Numbered from the stretch's first letter, positions 18,073-27,629 are shown. The stretch: 64,000 bases of DNA from Rhizobium sp. NFR07 (GCF_900111905.1 NZ_FOKM01000015.1:1-64000); one strand, 5' to 3'. Numbers and translations are program-made. Notes: generated by a model not told the origin, from the letters alone.

Positions 18073-18927
18073 ATGCTTCACAGGTCCATCAACAGGATTA
18101 CGACGACACCGCCTCTCGGGCCCGGTTTCGCAGGCGAGCGGCACAAGGCGGCCCTCGTCGTCGCGCCGGGAGATTTTTCCGCAACCGATCCGTTCTTCTT
18201 GATGGCGGATGACCATGTGACGGGAGAGGGGCAGTTCGGCGAGGCCCACCCTCATGCCGGCCTGGAAACTGTCACGTTCATGCTTCACGGCACCATGGGG
18301 GATGCCGGCGGATGCTTGGCCGAAGGCGACGTGGAATGGATGACTGCCGGAAGCGGCATCGTCCATTCGGAAGATGCACGGGTCTCTGCGGGTATGCGTC
18401 TGTTTCAGCTATGGCTAGTTCTTCCCGACCGGAAGCGCAATATGGCGCCGAGGGTGCAGATCCTGAGACGTGACGAAATGCCGGTCCATCGCGGCGACGG
18501 CTTCGAAGCGACCGTTTACAGTGGTCGTTCCGCAGGGATCATCGCATCGACGAAGAATGCCGTGCCTGTAACCTTGGTCGAAATTCGGCTTGAGGCAGGC
18601 GCCGCGTTTGAGCAGGTTCTGCCGTCATCATATAATGGCTTCTTCGTGGTCATCGCAGGCGAAATCGAGGCAGGCACCGGGGCAACGGCTCTAACTACGG
18701 ATAAGGTCGGTTGGACCAATCCGCTGGCAACTGACGGTGAAAGCGCCATGAGGCTGAAGGCGGGTGAGAATGGCGCGCGCGTGCTTGTGTATGCAGGCCA
18801 ACCGCAAAAAATCCATGTCGTGGCACAAGGCCCATTTATCGCAGGCTCCAAAGAGGAGCTTGCCGGCTACTATGCCGCATACCGCCAAGGCAAATTTCCG
18901 AATGCCGGCACGATGCGACCTGTCTGA
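18073..18927 (+). CDS. Pirin-family bicupin protein
   Basis: The 284-residue product has the pirin N-domain metal-binding cupin (EAHPHAGLETVTFMLHGTM, SGIVHSEDA) and a C-terminal pirin domain (VLVYAGQPQKIHVVAQGPFI). Bacterial pirins bind a metal through three His and one Glu; some cleave quercetin and others bind enzymes of central metabolism. A ribosome site (CAGGAGG) precedes the start. It is the first gene of a same-strand series with the alcohol dehydrogenase, but 260 bases separate them. Confidence 0.92.
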   Translation: MLHRSINRITTTPPLGPGFAGERHKAALVVAPGDFSATDPFFLMADDHVTGEGQFGEAHPHAGLETVTFMLHGTMGDAGGCLAEGDVEWMTAGSGIVHSEDARVSAGMRLFQLWLVLPDRKRNMAPRVQILRRDEMPVHRGDGFEATVYSGRSAGIIASTKNAVPVTLVEIRLEAGAAFEQVLPSSYNGFFVVIAGEIEAGTGATALTTDKVGWTNPLATDGESAMRLKAGENGARVLVYAGQPQKIHVVAQGPFIAGSKEELAGYYAAYRQGKFPNAGTMRPV

Positions 18928-19187
18928 TCTGACTGTCCAGCTGCCATGAAACCACAAAGGGTTTCGTTATCAGCAACCCGGCGTTCCGCCATTGCTGTCT
19001 TTAGCCGTTCGACAGCACGGATATGTTTGCGAACAGCAGGCCCGCAAACGGGTTGAGAAACAAGCCGCTTCACCACCGCTCGTCCAAAACTCAAGCGGAT
19101 CGGATCAAGCCTTCCGAACATGGATCGCCGCCGGTCCGTGAGCGGGATCACTCGTCCCAGTATCCGAAATCAGCCCAGGAGGAACAG

Positions 19188-20306
19188 ATGATCCAATCAG
19201 CGACCGCAGCCGTACTGGAAGAAAAAAATGGGCCCTTCATTCTTCGTGAAGTAAAACTTGAGGCCCCGCGCCCCGACGAAGTGCTCATTCGCATGGTTGC
19301 TACGGGCATTTGCGCAACCGATGCGCATGTCAGGCAACAGCTCATGCCGACGCCGCTCCCCGCTATCCTCGGCCATGAGGGCGCCGGCATCGTCGAACGT
19401 GTCGGATCGACCGTATCGCATCTCAAGCCTGGCGATCATGTCGTTCTTTCCTATCACTCCTGTGGCCACTGCAAACCCTGCATGTCTTCCCATGCAGCCT
19501 ATTGCGATCATGTCTGGGAAACAAATTTCGCCGGCACCAGGCTCGATGGAACGATCGGCGTGGCAGCGCCCGACGGAAACAGGCTCCATGCGCATTTCTT
19601 TGGTCAGTCCTCATTCTCCACCTATGCGCTCGCTCATCAGCGCAATGCCGTCAAGGTCCCGGACGATGTTCCGCTCGAACTGCTCGGGCCGCTCGGTTGC
19701 GGGTTTCAGACCGGAGCCGGCTCGGTCTTGAAGGCGCTCAAAGTGCCGGTCGGTGCTTCGATCGCGATCTTCGGAGTAGGGGCGGTGGGACTGGCTGCAA
19801 TCATGGCTGCCAAGGTCGCCGATGCGGCAATCATCATCGCCATCGATGTCAATACCGAACGGCTGAAGCTCGCTAACGAACTCGGCGCGACACATTGCGT
19901 CAACCCGCTTGAGCAAACCGATGTAGCTGCGGCGATCAGGGATATCACCTCTCGCGGCGTCGAATACGTTCTCGACACGAGCGGGCGGAAGGAGAACCTC
20001 GATGCCGGCATCGGCGCTCTTGCTCCGATGGGGCAGTTCGGTTTCGTCGCCTTCAATGACCATTCGGGCGCGGTCGTCGATGCCTCCCGGCTCACGGTAG
20101 GGCAAAGCCTCATCGGGATTATCCAGGGCGATGCAATTTCCGGGCTGATGATTCCGGAACTGATCGGTCTTTATCGAAGCGGCCGTTTCCCGTTCGATAG
20201 GCTGCTCGCCTTCTACGACTTCGCCGATATCAATGAGGCATTTGAAGATGTCGCGGCAGGGCGCGCGATCAAGGCCGTCCTGCGCTTTCCCCCTCAAGCC
20301 GCTTAA
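19188..20306 (+). CDS. Zinc-dependent aryl/benzyl-type alcohol dehydrogenase
   Basis: The start at ATG 19188 has an AGGAGG site 6 bases upstream. About 372 residues. Catalytic zinc ligands lie in GICATDAH and GHEGAGIVERVG; the structural zinc site is the four-Cys block in SCGHCKPCMSSHAAYC. The Rossmann motif is FGVGAVGLAAIMAA. The sequence fits the class III-like MDR branch that includes benzyl alcohol dehydrogenases. It oxidises a primary or aryl alcohol with NAD(P). The MBL hydrolase and aldehyde dehydrogenase genes follow in the same direction, suggesting an alcohol to aldehyde to acid route. Confidence 0.9.
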   Translation: MIQSATAAVLEEKNGPFILREVKLEAPRPDEVLIRMVATGICATDAHVRQQLMPTPLPAILGHEGAGIVERVGSTVSHLKPGDHVVLSYHSCGHCKPCMSSHAAYCDHVWETNFAGTRLDGTIGVAAPDGNRLHAHFFGQSSFSTYALAHQRNAVKVPDDVPLELLGPLGCGFQTGAGSVLKALKVPVGASIAIFGVGAVGLAAIMAAKVADAAIIIAIDVNTERLKLANELGATHCVNPLEQTDVAAAIRDITSRGVEYVLDTSGRKENLDAGIGALAPMGQFGFVAFNDHSGAVVDASRLTVGQSLIGIIQGDAISGLMIPELIGLYRSGRFPFDRLLAFYDFADINEAFEDVAAGRAIKAVLRFPPQAA

Positions 20307-20353
20307 TAACCCACTTTCTTTCGATATCGCAAACATCATGGAGGATTGATCAC

Positions 20354-21433
20354 ATGTGCGACCGACACCAGAAGCTGATCAGAGCGACCGACGAGCCCAA
20401 CTTTTTCGGGATCGACCATTACGGCTTTCCGGAGGCCGGGGAACACCCCGCTGATCCGCCGGGATATTATCCCGAGTATTTCTCTTCTGAACGCTTCCAG
20501 CGGCTCGGCTACCATGTCGAAGAGCTTCGCGGCGGTTTCTACTGGGTCACCAGCGGCGGCTACGACGCGGCCTTCGTCGTGACCAGCGACGGTGTCGTCG
20601 CCATCGACGCACCGCCAACGATCGGCGAAAACATGCTGGCCGCGATCGAGGACGTCACGGACAAACCGGTAACGCATCTGATCTACAGCCACTGGCACAC
20701 CGATCACATCGGCGCCGCCTCTGTTTTCGGCCCGAATGTCGAGATCATCGCGCACGACATCACCAAGGAGTTGCTGGAGCGGTTCCCCGACCCGAACCGA
20801 CCGGTGCCAACCGTGACATTCGACAAGGATCATCTGCTTGTCGTCGGCGGGGTGACGCTCGAACTGTCCTACAAAGGCGAGAACCACTGCCCCGGCAACA
20901 TCTTCATTTATGCGCCGGCGCAAAAGGTACTGACCGTCATCGACATCGTCAGCCCCGGCAGCGCCACCTTCATGCATTGCGACGCATCGCAGAATATTAC
21001 CGGCTGGTACGAAGCCCAGAAGCAACTGATGGAATACGAGTTCGATTTCCTCGTGGCCGGCCATCACATGAAATACGGGACGCCGGAAACGGTCGCAGCT
21101 TCAATCGAGTATTTCCAGGACGTCCTCGACGGAGCACAGGCAGCCGTGGATCGATTCAGCCGGTCGGATGCGCTCGTCAGCATCCTGGAGGGCGCCGGCT
21201 GGGACCAGGTGTTTTCCGGGACCGAGAACTGGATCAATTCGATGGCCAATTTTGCCACGAAATATGTCCTGGAAAGGAAGAGCAGCAATGGCCAGCTCTG
21301 GTCGGAGCGGCTTGCGGGCGTGACGACCCAGACGAAATATCACGCCTATACCGTGCTGGAGTCGATCCGCCTGGAAAGGCCGCGGCCGAACTACCGCCTG
21401 CGCGGCGAAAATCCGCCGCCGTTCCTAACCTGA
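20354..21433 (+). CDS. MBL-fold metallohydrolase
   Basis: The 359-residue product has the metallo-beta-lactamase fold motif H113-W-H115-T-D117-H118 (YSHWHTDHIGAASVFG), a second-shell ENHCPGNIFIY segment and a later DFLVAGHHMKYG His. The enlarged C-terminal region (residues 240-359) lies outside the core and probably forms a helical cap. Substrate unknown; similar enzymes occur in dehydrogenase clusters and may hydrolyse a thioester or lactone. It lies 47 bases after the alcohol dehydrogenase gene with GGAGG before its ATG, so it is in the same operon. Confidence 0.85.
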   Translation: MCDRHQKLIRATDEPNFFGIDHYGFPEAGEHPADPPGYYPEYFSSERFQRLGYHVEELRGGFYWVTSGGYDAAFVVTSDGVVAIDAPPTIGENMLAAIEDVTDKPVTHLIYSHWHTDHIGAASVFGPNVEIIAHDITKELLERFPDPNRPVPTVTFDKDHLLVVGGVTLELSYKGENHCPGNIFIYAPAQKVLTVIDIVSPGSATFMHCDASQNITGWYEAQKQLMEYEFDFLVAGHHMKYGTPETVAASIEYFQDVLDGAQAAVDRFSRSDALVSILEGAGWDQVFSGTENWINSMANFATKYVLERKSSNGQLWSERLAGVTTQTKYHAYTVLESIRLERPRPNYRLRGENPPPFLT

Positions 21434-21558
21434 ACCGGGATCGTCCTCCGGCACACCTCGAAATCGAGTGGGCACGGCATTACCCCGTTGTGTCCGGAGG
21501 CCGCCCATGAGCGCGGGACGGATCTCGCGCGCCCTTGCAACATCAGAAAGGCAAGTCA

Positions 21559-23013
21559 ATGACGACGTTTTCCGCAAACAACTGGATCGACGGCATCTTT
21601 GTCTCGTCTTCCAAACGCGGCCGCTCCATCGATCCGGCGACATATGAGACGATCGGAGATTATCCGGACGATGGCGGAGCGGCTACGCACTCTGCCATCG
21701 AAGCCGCGAAACGCGCGTTCCGCGAAACCGCCTGGCGCGACGATGCCGAGCTTCGTGCAAGGGTGCTCGATCAGATGGCATCGGCAATCGAGCGAAATCG
21801 CGAACGCCTGATCGAAATCCTCTCGCTTGAGAACGGCAAACTGCTCGGCGAGGCGGCGCTGGAGATCGACGGTGGTCCGAGCAAGCTTCGATACTGGGCT
21901 GCCATGGCGCGTACGGAGGCAGGGCGGGCGACATTGCCCAAGCCCGGCAGTCTCTCCGTGATACTGCGCCAGCCGATGGGAGTGGCGGGGATCATCGTCC
22001 CTTGGAATTCTCCCGTCATATTGTCGGTTCGTTCATTCGCTCCAGCGCTCGCCGCCGGCTGCACGGTCGTCGTCAAAATGCCTGGTCAAACGGCGCAGGT
22101 CGCCAGTGTTCTAACCGAGGTCCTTGCGGAAGCGGCAGACCTGCCGGAAGGCGTCGTGAACATGTTCGTTGAGAGCGGTTCGGACGGCGCTGCGCTTCTG
22201 GTTGAAAGTCCCGACGTGCCGACGATCAGCTTCACTGGAAGCACACAGACCGGGCGAACCATCGGAGCCATCGGTGCGAAGAGAATGAAGCGGTTCGGGC
22301 TGGAACTCGGCGGCAAGGCTCCGATGATCGTATTCGATGACGCTGATATCGCAGCCATACTGCCTGTTCTTGAAAAGGCTCTCACCATCTTTGCTGGTCA
22401 GTTCTGCATGACCGGCTCGCGGCTGCTCGTGCAGAGTTCAATCTATGAACGGGTCCGCCACGGCCTCGCCGAAAGGCTGCGTGCTGTCAAAGTCGGACCG
22501 GCATCCGACCCGGCGAGCGATATGGGGCCACTCATCGACAAGGAGAACGTGGCCCGTGTCGACAACGTGGTGAAAAATGCGCTGTCGCAGGGTGCAACTG
22601 TGGTCGTTCGAGGAGGTCCAGTGACAGAAGGCCCGTTGGCGAAAGGTGCTTTTTTCCGTCCTTCGATGCTGGAGGTATCCGACAACAGCCTGCCAGTCGT
22701 GCAGCAGGAAACATTCGGTCCTGTGATAACCATACAGCGGTTCTCAGATGAGCGGGAAGCCGTCGTGCTGGCAAACGATAACGATTATGGCCTGTCCGCC
22801 TCGATCTGGACGCGGGACGTGGATCGCTCGTTGCGGGTCGCACAGGCGCTTGAAGCGGGAAGCGTGTTCGTCAACGACTGGGCCAAGGTGTATAACGGGA
22901 CGGAGGAGGGTGGCTTCAAGCAATCCGGTCTCGGGAGGCTGAACGGCGTTGCCGCAATCGAGGACTTTATCGAGTACAAGCACATCGCTCTTAAGCCGGG
23001 TTTGTTGCGATAA
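21559..23013 (+). CDS. NAD(P)-dependent aldehyde dehydrogenase
   Basis: About 484 residues from ATG 21559. Motifs include the cofactor and oxyanion region GVAGIIVPWNSPVIL, FTGSTQTGR, the general base Glu in LELGGKAPMIV and the nucleophile Cys in FAGQFCMTGSR. Spacing and length are normal for the ALDH superfamily (betaine/benzaldehyde-type branch). It oxidises an aldehyde to the acid in the cytoplasm. It is the last gene of the dehydrogenase/MBL cluster, so its substrate is probably the product of the alcohol dehydrogenase. Confidence 0.92.
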   Translation: MTTFSANNWIDGIFVSSSKRGRSIDPATYETIGDYPDDGGAATHSAIEAAKRAFRETAWRDDAELRARVLDQMASAIERNRERLIEILSLENGKLLGEAALEIDGGPSKLRYWAAMARTEAGRATLPKPGSLSVILRQPMGVAGIIVPWNSPVILSVRSFAPALAAGCTVVVKMPGQTAQVASVLTEVLAEAADLPEGVVNMFVESGSDGAALLVESPDVPTISFTGSTQTGRTIGAIGAKRMKRFGLELGGKAPMIVFDDADIAAILPVLEKALTIFAGQFCMTGSRLLVQSSIYERVRHGLAERLRAVKVGPASDPASDMGPLIDKENVARVDNVVKNALSQGATVVVRGGPVTEGPLAKGAFFRPSMLEVSDNSLPVVQQETFGPVITIQRFSDEREAVVLANDNDYGLSASIWTRDVDRSLRVAQALEAGSVFVNDWAKVYNGTEEGGFKQSGLGRLNGVAAIEDFIEYKHIALKPGLLR

Positions 23014-23215
23014 AAGGAGCCAGTTGGTCAGAAGGTGTGCTTCCTTTAAGGCAGCGCATCGATTGCTGGAGCTTCAATTGAAATTCGCATTCGGTCTTCC
23101 GGCGTAATCTCCACTTAATGTTACCAATCCAGTTTGGCTGACCGATGCAGACATCTGACAAAATTGGTCGGCATCTCCTCTGATTGTATACAGCAACTTC
23201 CGAGAGGATAATGAT

Positions 23216-23776
23216 TTGCAAGACAAGGTCGACGCTTTGATGCAGGCGGAAAGAACGATGATGGATGCGATACATGCAGCCATCATCCAGGCGGCAAAGG
23301 AATCGGAGGCTGCATTTCAGCCACTTGGACCACCAACCACCGCCCAAGCCTACTTCGTGGATGCCGCCATGCGTCAGCTGTTTTTGCACCTGTGTGGTGC
23401 GAATGCGGACACGGCCAAGGGTGGTGATCCAGACCACGCCTGGGAAATACTCTATTTGGGGCGCGGCACGGCGCGCTATTGGGAAAAAGAACGCGGAATT
23501 CGGTCGAGACGCCGAAAGGCAGAGAGCCATGCGGAGCTCGAAATAGAGAGACGCGAGAAATCTGCCCTTGCGCAAAGCGCTCGGGAGTTCGCAACCGACA
23601 CTGTTATCCGCGCACTGGTCGAACATGCCAGCATTTCCGACCCCGATCTGCGCGATCGTATAGCGGCCTCCGTCAAGCCGCGTGTCAGCGTCACCGATCC
23701 ACTTTCGCAAGTCGGGCAGGAATTCCGCGATTTGGCTAAGGTTTCGCTCGCCCGCCTTATCGGAAAAGTCACTTGA
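23216..23776 (+). CDS. Hypothetical protein, helical, Arg/Glu-rich
   Basis: The TTG at 23216 follows a GAGAGG ribosome site by 8 bases; ATG 23240 is the next choice. The 186 residues are mostly helical, with a charged coiled-coil-like middle (RRRKAESHAELEIERREKSA). No signal peptide or membrane segment is seen. I do not recognise the family. It lies alone between the aldehyde dehydrogenase and a LysR gene. Coding is supported by frame length and composition only. Confidence 0.5.
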   Translation: MQDKVDALMQAERTMMDAIHAAIIQAAKESEAAFQPLGPPTTAQAYFVDAAMRQLFLHLCGANADTAKGGDPDHAWEILYLGRGTARYWEKERGIRSRRRKAESHAELEIERREKSALAQSAREFATDTVIRALVEHASISDPDLRDRIAASVKPRVSVTDPLSQVGQEFRDLAKVSLARLIGKVT

Positions 23777-24061
23777 AAACCTTCTGCAATAGGTTGCAGT
23801 TGCCCCCGCTCTCCAATGACCGCATCTGGCCTTGCGGTTTCCATCGCAGGTCGTGTCGTTGAAAGAACGGCGAGAGGATCGCCGCCGGTCGCCTTCCGGG
23901 CAAATGACCGTAAAGGCGGACCATCGTGGCCACTATCAGCAGCGAAACGCTCGGATCCATGGCAGCGCCAACCGCTTTCTAAGGCTCAGGCTCGTCGCTC
24001 GAGAGGGTGCCTCGTCTTTAGCATCCCGTCGTCATATCGACCTTGAAGGACCGCGAACGCA

Positions 24062-24961
24062 TCAGATTTCACGTTCGAACTTCTCATACAAGAAGTTCAC
24101 CAGCGCGCGCACGCGAGCAATACCCGCGCGGGCGGGCGGCATCAGTATGTGCAGATCTGCTCCCGCGTGATTATAGCCAGGAACCACCTCCTCGAGGTCG
24201 CCGCTGGCGAGCGACTCTTGCACCATGAAGACGGGCAGAACCACGATACCAAGTCCGCCGCGCGCGGCGGCAAGCATCATTTGACCATTGTCTGTGCGAA
24301 ACTGTGAGTTCACGCGGACTTGTTCCCACCCATCCGGGCCATGAAAACGCCAGCCGAGCGTATCAAAGGAGTAGAGGATCGCGTTATGCGCCGCCAGTTC
24401 AGCAGGCTTTGAGGGGCGCCCTCTTGCTTTCAGGTAGGAAGGACTAGCGACGACAGCCCAGCGGACCTTTGCAAGCTTGCGCGTAATTAGCACGGAATCA
24501 GTGATACTTCCGATCCTTACCGCCAAGTCATACGCCTCGGCTACAAGATCCGGCTGACGATCTTCAAAGCGTACATCAAAGTGAATCCGCGGATGGAGCA
24601 GGGCGAACTCTGCCAGCAGTGGAGCGAGACAGAACTCTCCGAAAGCTACGGGAACGGAAACTCTGACCTGACCGGATGCTTCGGTCGTTGACCTCACGAC
24701 CATTTCCTGCGCGGACTCTAACTCGGCCAGCCCAGAAGCTGCTCGCACATGATACTCGCGGCCAACATCTGTGAGAGCTGTTCCCTTCTGGGAACGTGTG
24801 AGGAGTGTTGCCCCTAGAAAATTTTCTAGACGACTGATGCGGCGACTGACGATCGATTTGGCAATCCCCAAACGGCTGGCCGCACCCGCGATACTACCTG
24901 TTTCGACCACCCGAATGAAAGAGATTAGGTCCAAGATCTCAACGGACTCGGGTTCCGCCAT
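24062..24961 (-). CDS. LysR-family transcriptional regulator (CrgA/DmlR-like)
   Basis: The start at ATG 24961 (MAEPESVEILDLISFIRVVE) is chosen because the LysR HTH normally begins here; the frame extends 77 codons further upstream without family features. HTH: GSIAGAASRLGIAKSIVSRR. The effector domain includes VRVSVPVAFGEFCLAPLLAE and the usual DLAVRIG strand. It is divergent from the nitroreductase-like gene at 25,322, which is the most likely target. Confidence 0.88.
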   Translation of the reverse strand: MAEPESVEILDLISFIRVVETGSIAGAASRLGIAKSIVSRRISRLENFLGATLLTRSQKGTALTDVGREYHVRAASGLAELESAQEMVVRSTTEASGQVRVSVPVAFGEFCLAPLLAEFALLHPRIHFDVRFEDRQPDLVAEAYDLAVRIGSITDSVLITRKLAKVRWAVVASPSYLKARGRPSKPAELAAHNAILYSFDTLGWRFHGPDGWEQVRVNSQFRTDNGQMMLAAARGGLGIVVLPVFMVQESLASGDLEEVVPGYNHAGADLHILMPPARAGIARVRALVNFLYEKFEREI

Positions 24962-25321
24962 CAACAACACACCGCCCCAGTAATTGCAGCCACTGCAACA
25001 CGAGGCATGAAATATTGTCAAGTTCCCAATTCGCTCCGCGGTCGTACCAATGAACTTCAGCAACACGAAAGGGCCGAGCCGAATTAAAGGACCGAGCGAG
25101 TTACAGTATTGGTGAAGATCACTCTCAACCGCCGCGATAGGAGACGAGGTTGAGCCGGCATTATGGGCGACTTTGGGAGGGGAGGGTGCCACCCGCCTCG
25201 GAACTCTGCCGCATTAGCCACCCGAACTTTATCCACGCGATAAGGTCGTGCCGAGGTCGTTCGTAATTCCGCAACGACGGGTTTCGCCTTGACGGGCTAT
25301 TGCGTCGGCGATCCAGGCCTC

Positions 25322-25984
25322 ATGCTTGTTTCCACAGAAAACCAGGAGATTAAATTGGAGCTGCCAAACGAAAAATCCGCCAGCAGCAGTATGGTGGCGC
25401 AACTTCTTGCAAAACGTCGGACGCAGTATTCACTTGGCAAAAACATCGTGCTTCCCGACGAGGAGATCGATGCACTTATTCGCGAGGCGGTTCGCCTATC
25501 ACCCTCGGCGTTCAACTCGCAGAGTTCACGGGTTGTGATCCTGCATCGCGACGAAAATCAAAAACTTTGGGATATTGTGAAGTCGGAGTTAAGTCATATC
25601 GTCGAAGGCGAAGCTAAGAAGCATTCCTTTAGAAAGATCGACAGCTTCGCAGCTGGAGCAGGCGCTGTTCTTTTCTTCGAGGATCGGAATGTGATCAGGA
25701 TCTTACAAGATCAGTGGCCGCTATACGCTGATCATTTCCCAGATTGGTCAGAGCAAGCATCTGGGATGGCTCAATTTTCGGTCTGGATCGCGCTCGCGTG
25801 CATCGGAATTGGGGCTAGTCTTCAGCACTATAACCCGCTGGTTGACGCAAAGATCAAAAGGCATTGGAACATACCTGAGACCTGGAGATTACGCGCGCAG
25901 ATGCCGTTCGGCTCCAACGAGGCGCCTTTTCCCGCAAAGACAGTCATCTCCGATAGTGACCGTTTTCGAAGCTTCTTTCGCTAG
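25322..25984 (+). CDS. Nitroreductase-family protein (Frm2/YdjA-like)
   Basis: About 220 residues from ATG 25322; an earlier TTG at 25289 and a later ATG are also in frame. The family features are AKRRTQYSLGKNIVLPDEEI (FMN-binding Arg region), SPSAFNSQSSRVVIL, MAQFSVWIALACIGIGASLQ and a C-terminal basic tail. The plan matches the fungal-type Frm2 group, small FMN oxidoreductases linked to oxidative or lipid stress. It is divergent from the LysR gene, which may control it. Confidence 0.75.
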   Translation: MLVSTENQEIKLELPNEKSASSSMVAQLLAKRRTQYSLGKNIVLPDEEIDALIREAVRLSPSAFNSQSSRVVILHRDENQKLWDIVKSELSHIVEGEAKKHSFRKIDSFAAGAGAVLFFEDRNVIRILQDQWPLYADHFPDWSEQASGMAQFSVWIALACIGIGASLQHYNPLVDAKIKRHWNIPETWRLRAQMPFGSNEAPFPAKTVISDSDRFRSFFR

Positions 25985-26293
25985 AGCTACGGAAGAAAGA
26001 CGGATGCCTCTAGTGTATCCATTGGGTTAGGTGAATTGAAACGTAGATCCAAGGTTCAAATCCCTTCAAAAATAATGATTTTTCACAATGACCAGCGTAC
26101 CCGCCGTTCATCTTCATTCTCTGAGATGCATCAGCGCTACTTTGGCCGAATTGACTTTTACGTTCGAGCTTGGACGTTGCATAGCGCAGTTCCATAAAAA
26201 CAATTATGCAATCTTAGATTGATATATGATATAGATGCACTCCTAGGAGGAGATCCGTATGATCTGTCCCACCTGACCTTTACGGAGTAAAAT
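25985..26293. other. 309-bp stretch upstream of traR
   Basis: No supported gene. The end of the stretch carries a GGAG site 7 bases before the traR ATG. A short GGTTCAAATCCC block near 26,054 looks like a tRNA T-loop, but no cloverleaf can be folded around it. This may mark a border between the metabolic genes and the plasmid transfer module. Confidence 0.4.
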
Positions 26294-26998
26294 ATGCAAC
26301 ATTGGCTCGACAAGCTGACAGATCTCGCAGCACTTCGCGGCGATGAAACCATCCTGAAGGACGCCCTGAGCCACCTTGCCGAGCAGGCGGGCTTTGGCGG
26401 TTACGCGTATTTATACATTCGACCAGGTCACACCGTCGCCGCATCCAATTATCACCCCGAATGGCGGGCTCTTTATTTCAAACGGAAGTTCGAGGCGGTC
26501 GACCCCATCGTTAACCGCGCCAAGTCGCTAAAGCAGGCGTTCTCATGGAGCGGCGAATTGGAGCGAAAGCGTCTTTCAAAGAAAGAGCGCGACTTCTTCG
26601 ATCGCGCTGCCGATTTTGGCATTCGCTCTGGAATTACCATTCCGATCAGGGCGGCGAATGGCTCCACCTCCATGTTCACGCTCGCTTCAGGCATGACGGA
26701 AATCCAACTTGAGCGCGAGATCAATCCGGTGGCAGCAGCGGCGGCGGTGGGCCAACTTCATACCCGAATGTCGTTGTTGCCACTGACGCCGACGGAGCAA
26801 CACCCGGGATGGCTTGACCCCAAAGAGGCTGCCTATCTGAACTGGATCGCCGTCGGCAAGACCATGGACGAAGCCGCCGACCTGGAGGGGGTCAAGTACA
26901 ATTCCGTGAAAAGCAAAATCGAAGAAACCCGCAAGCGGCTTCAAGTCCATACCATGCCGCATCTTGTGGCGCTGGCTATCCGCGCCGGCCTGATTTAG
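26294..26998 (+). CDS. traR: TraR, LuxR-type quorum-sensing activator of conjugation
   Basis: The 234-residue product matches Agrobacterium TraR along its whole length. The acyl-homoserine-lactone pocket residues Y53, W57, Y61, D70 and W85 are all present at the same numbers. FGIRSGITIPI follows, and the C-terminal HTH has WIAVGKTMDEAADLEGVKYN and ends in LVALAIRAGLI. TraR folds around 3-oxo-octanoyl-homoserine lactone and binds tra boxes to switch on conjugation genes. It is convergent with traM. No AHL synthase gene (traI) is present in the window. Confidence 0.96.
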   Translation: MQHWLDKLTDLAALRGDETILKDALSHLAEQAGFGGYAYLYIRPGHTVAASNYHPEWRALYFKRKFEAVDPIVNRAKSLKQAFSWSGELERKRLSKKERDFFDRAADFGIRSGITIPIRAANGSTSMFTLASGMTEIQLEREINPVAAAAAVGQLHTRMSLLPLTPTEQHPGWLDPKEAAYLNWIAVGKTMDEAADLEGVKYNSVKSKIEETRKRLQVHTMPHLVALAIRAGLI

Positions 26999-27007
26999 CC
27001 GCCAGGA

Positions 27008-27316
27008 TCAGTTAGTCGACACCTTCGGAATATAACCGAGAAGCTCAACCAGCGTGTTCAACGCGCTCATCTGCGCGTGCATCTCAATCATGGCTTCAAT
27101 GTATTCCAGGTGCTGTGCGCCACCCGCAGCCTTACCGATCTTATAGTCCTGCGGGAGAGCCTGAAACAGTTGATCCGCCTTCTCCAAGAGCTGCCTGTGA
27201 AGCCGGATGGCATTCACTGCTAAAAGCTCCATATCCGGGGCCGGCAGTCCGCGCGTCAGCCCGATCACCGGGCGTAGTTCGCTTGACGCGGACGCGCTAA
27301 AATCATTCGAAGTCAT
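27008..27316 (-). CDS. traM: TraM, antiactivator of TraR
   Basis: 102 residues, the family's usual length, with the conserved core ELRPVIGLTRGLPAPDMELL, HRQLLEKADQLFQALP and EYIEAMIEMHAQMSALNTLV. TraM is a small helical dimer that binds TraR and stops it from holding DNA, so transfer waits for high signal. Its stop lies 9 bases from the traR stop on the other strand, the arrangement known from Ti-type plasmids. It is usually under TraR control as a feedback loop; a tra box lies upstream at 27,604. Confidence 0.95.
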   Translation of the reverse strand: MTSNDFSASASSELRPVIGLTRGLPAPDMELLAVNAIRLHRQLLEKADQLFQALPQDYKIGKAAGGAQHLEYIEAMIEMHAQMSALNTLVELLGYIPKVSTN

Positions 27317-27629
27317 CGGCGATCCAACCCTGGAAATTTGTCCGCGGTGCGCCCCCGCAAACGTTAATCCCTGAACCCAAGCCGGGGGTTGGAAACTGTG
27401 TGCACAGTCCTGCGACCTTTAGCACCGAGGCACCTGGACATACGTCACAGGCCCCCGGCCAAATGGTCAGAGGATTCCGATGTTGTTTCGGCCAACATCA
27501 ACCTTTGCACAGAGGTTTCCACACCCCGGGGCAGCGCGTACTGCCCTGCCCCGTCTTATAAAAGCTTAAGACTGTTTCCGCTAGGGCATTGGAAAGACAA
27601 TCGGTCTGCAGATCTGCAGATCGCTTGTC
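27317..27629. other. 313-bp spacer between traM and traH
   Basis: No supported gene. It holds the tra box at 27,604-27,621 and presumably the traM promoter. A TGTGCACA palindrome near 27,400 lies about 85 bases before traM. Confidence 0.4.
27604..27621. promoter_or_regulatory. tra box (TraR operator) upstream of traM
   Basis: The 16-base core TCTGCAGATCTGCAGA is a perfect palindrome and contains the GCAGATCTGC centre of the known tra box (ATGTGCAGATCTGCACAT). It is nearly identical to the box at 33,481. It lies between the traH stop and traM, about 288 bases before the traM start. Confidence 0.8.

Noticed and set aside
24147..24164. A tra-box-like sequence (ATGTGCAGATCTGC plus 4 bases), 15 of 18 to the Ti consensus
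   Set aside because: It lies inside the 3' part of a LysR gene in coding sequence (encoding DLHIL) with no promoter or transfer gene near; probably chance.
26030..26075. GGTTCAAATCCC resembling a tRNA T-loop
   Set aside because: The flanking stem does not pair and no D or anticodon arm or CCA end is present, so neither a tRNA nor a proven attachment site.
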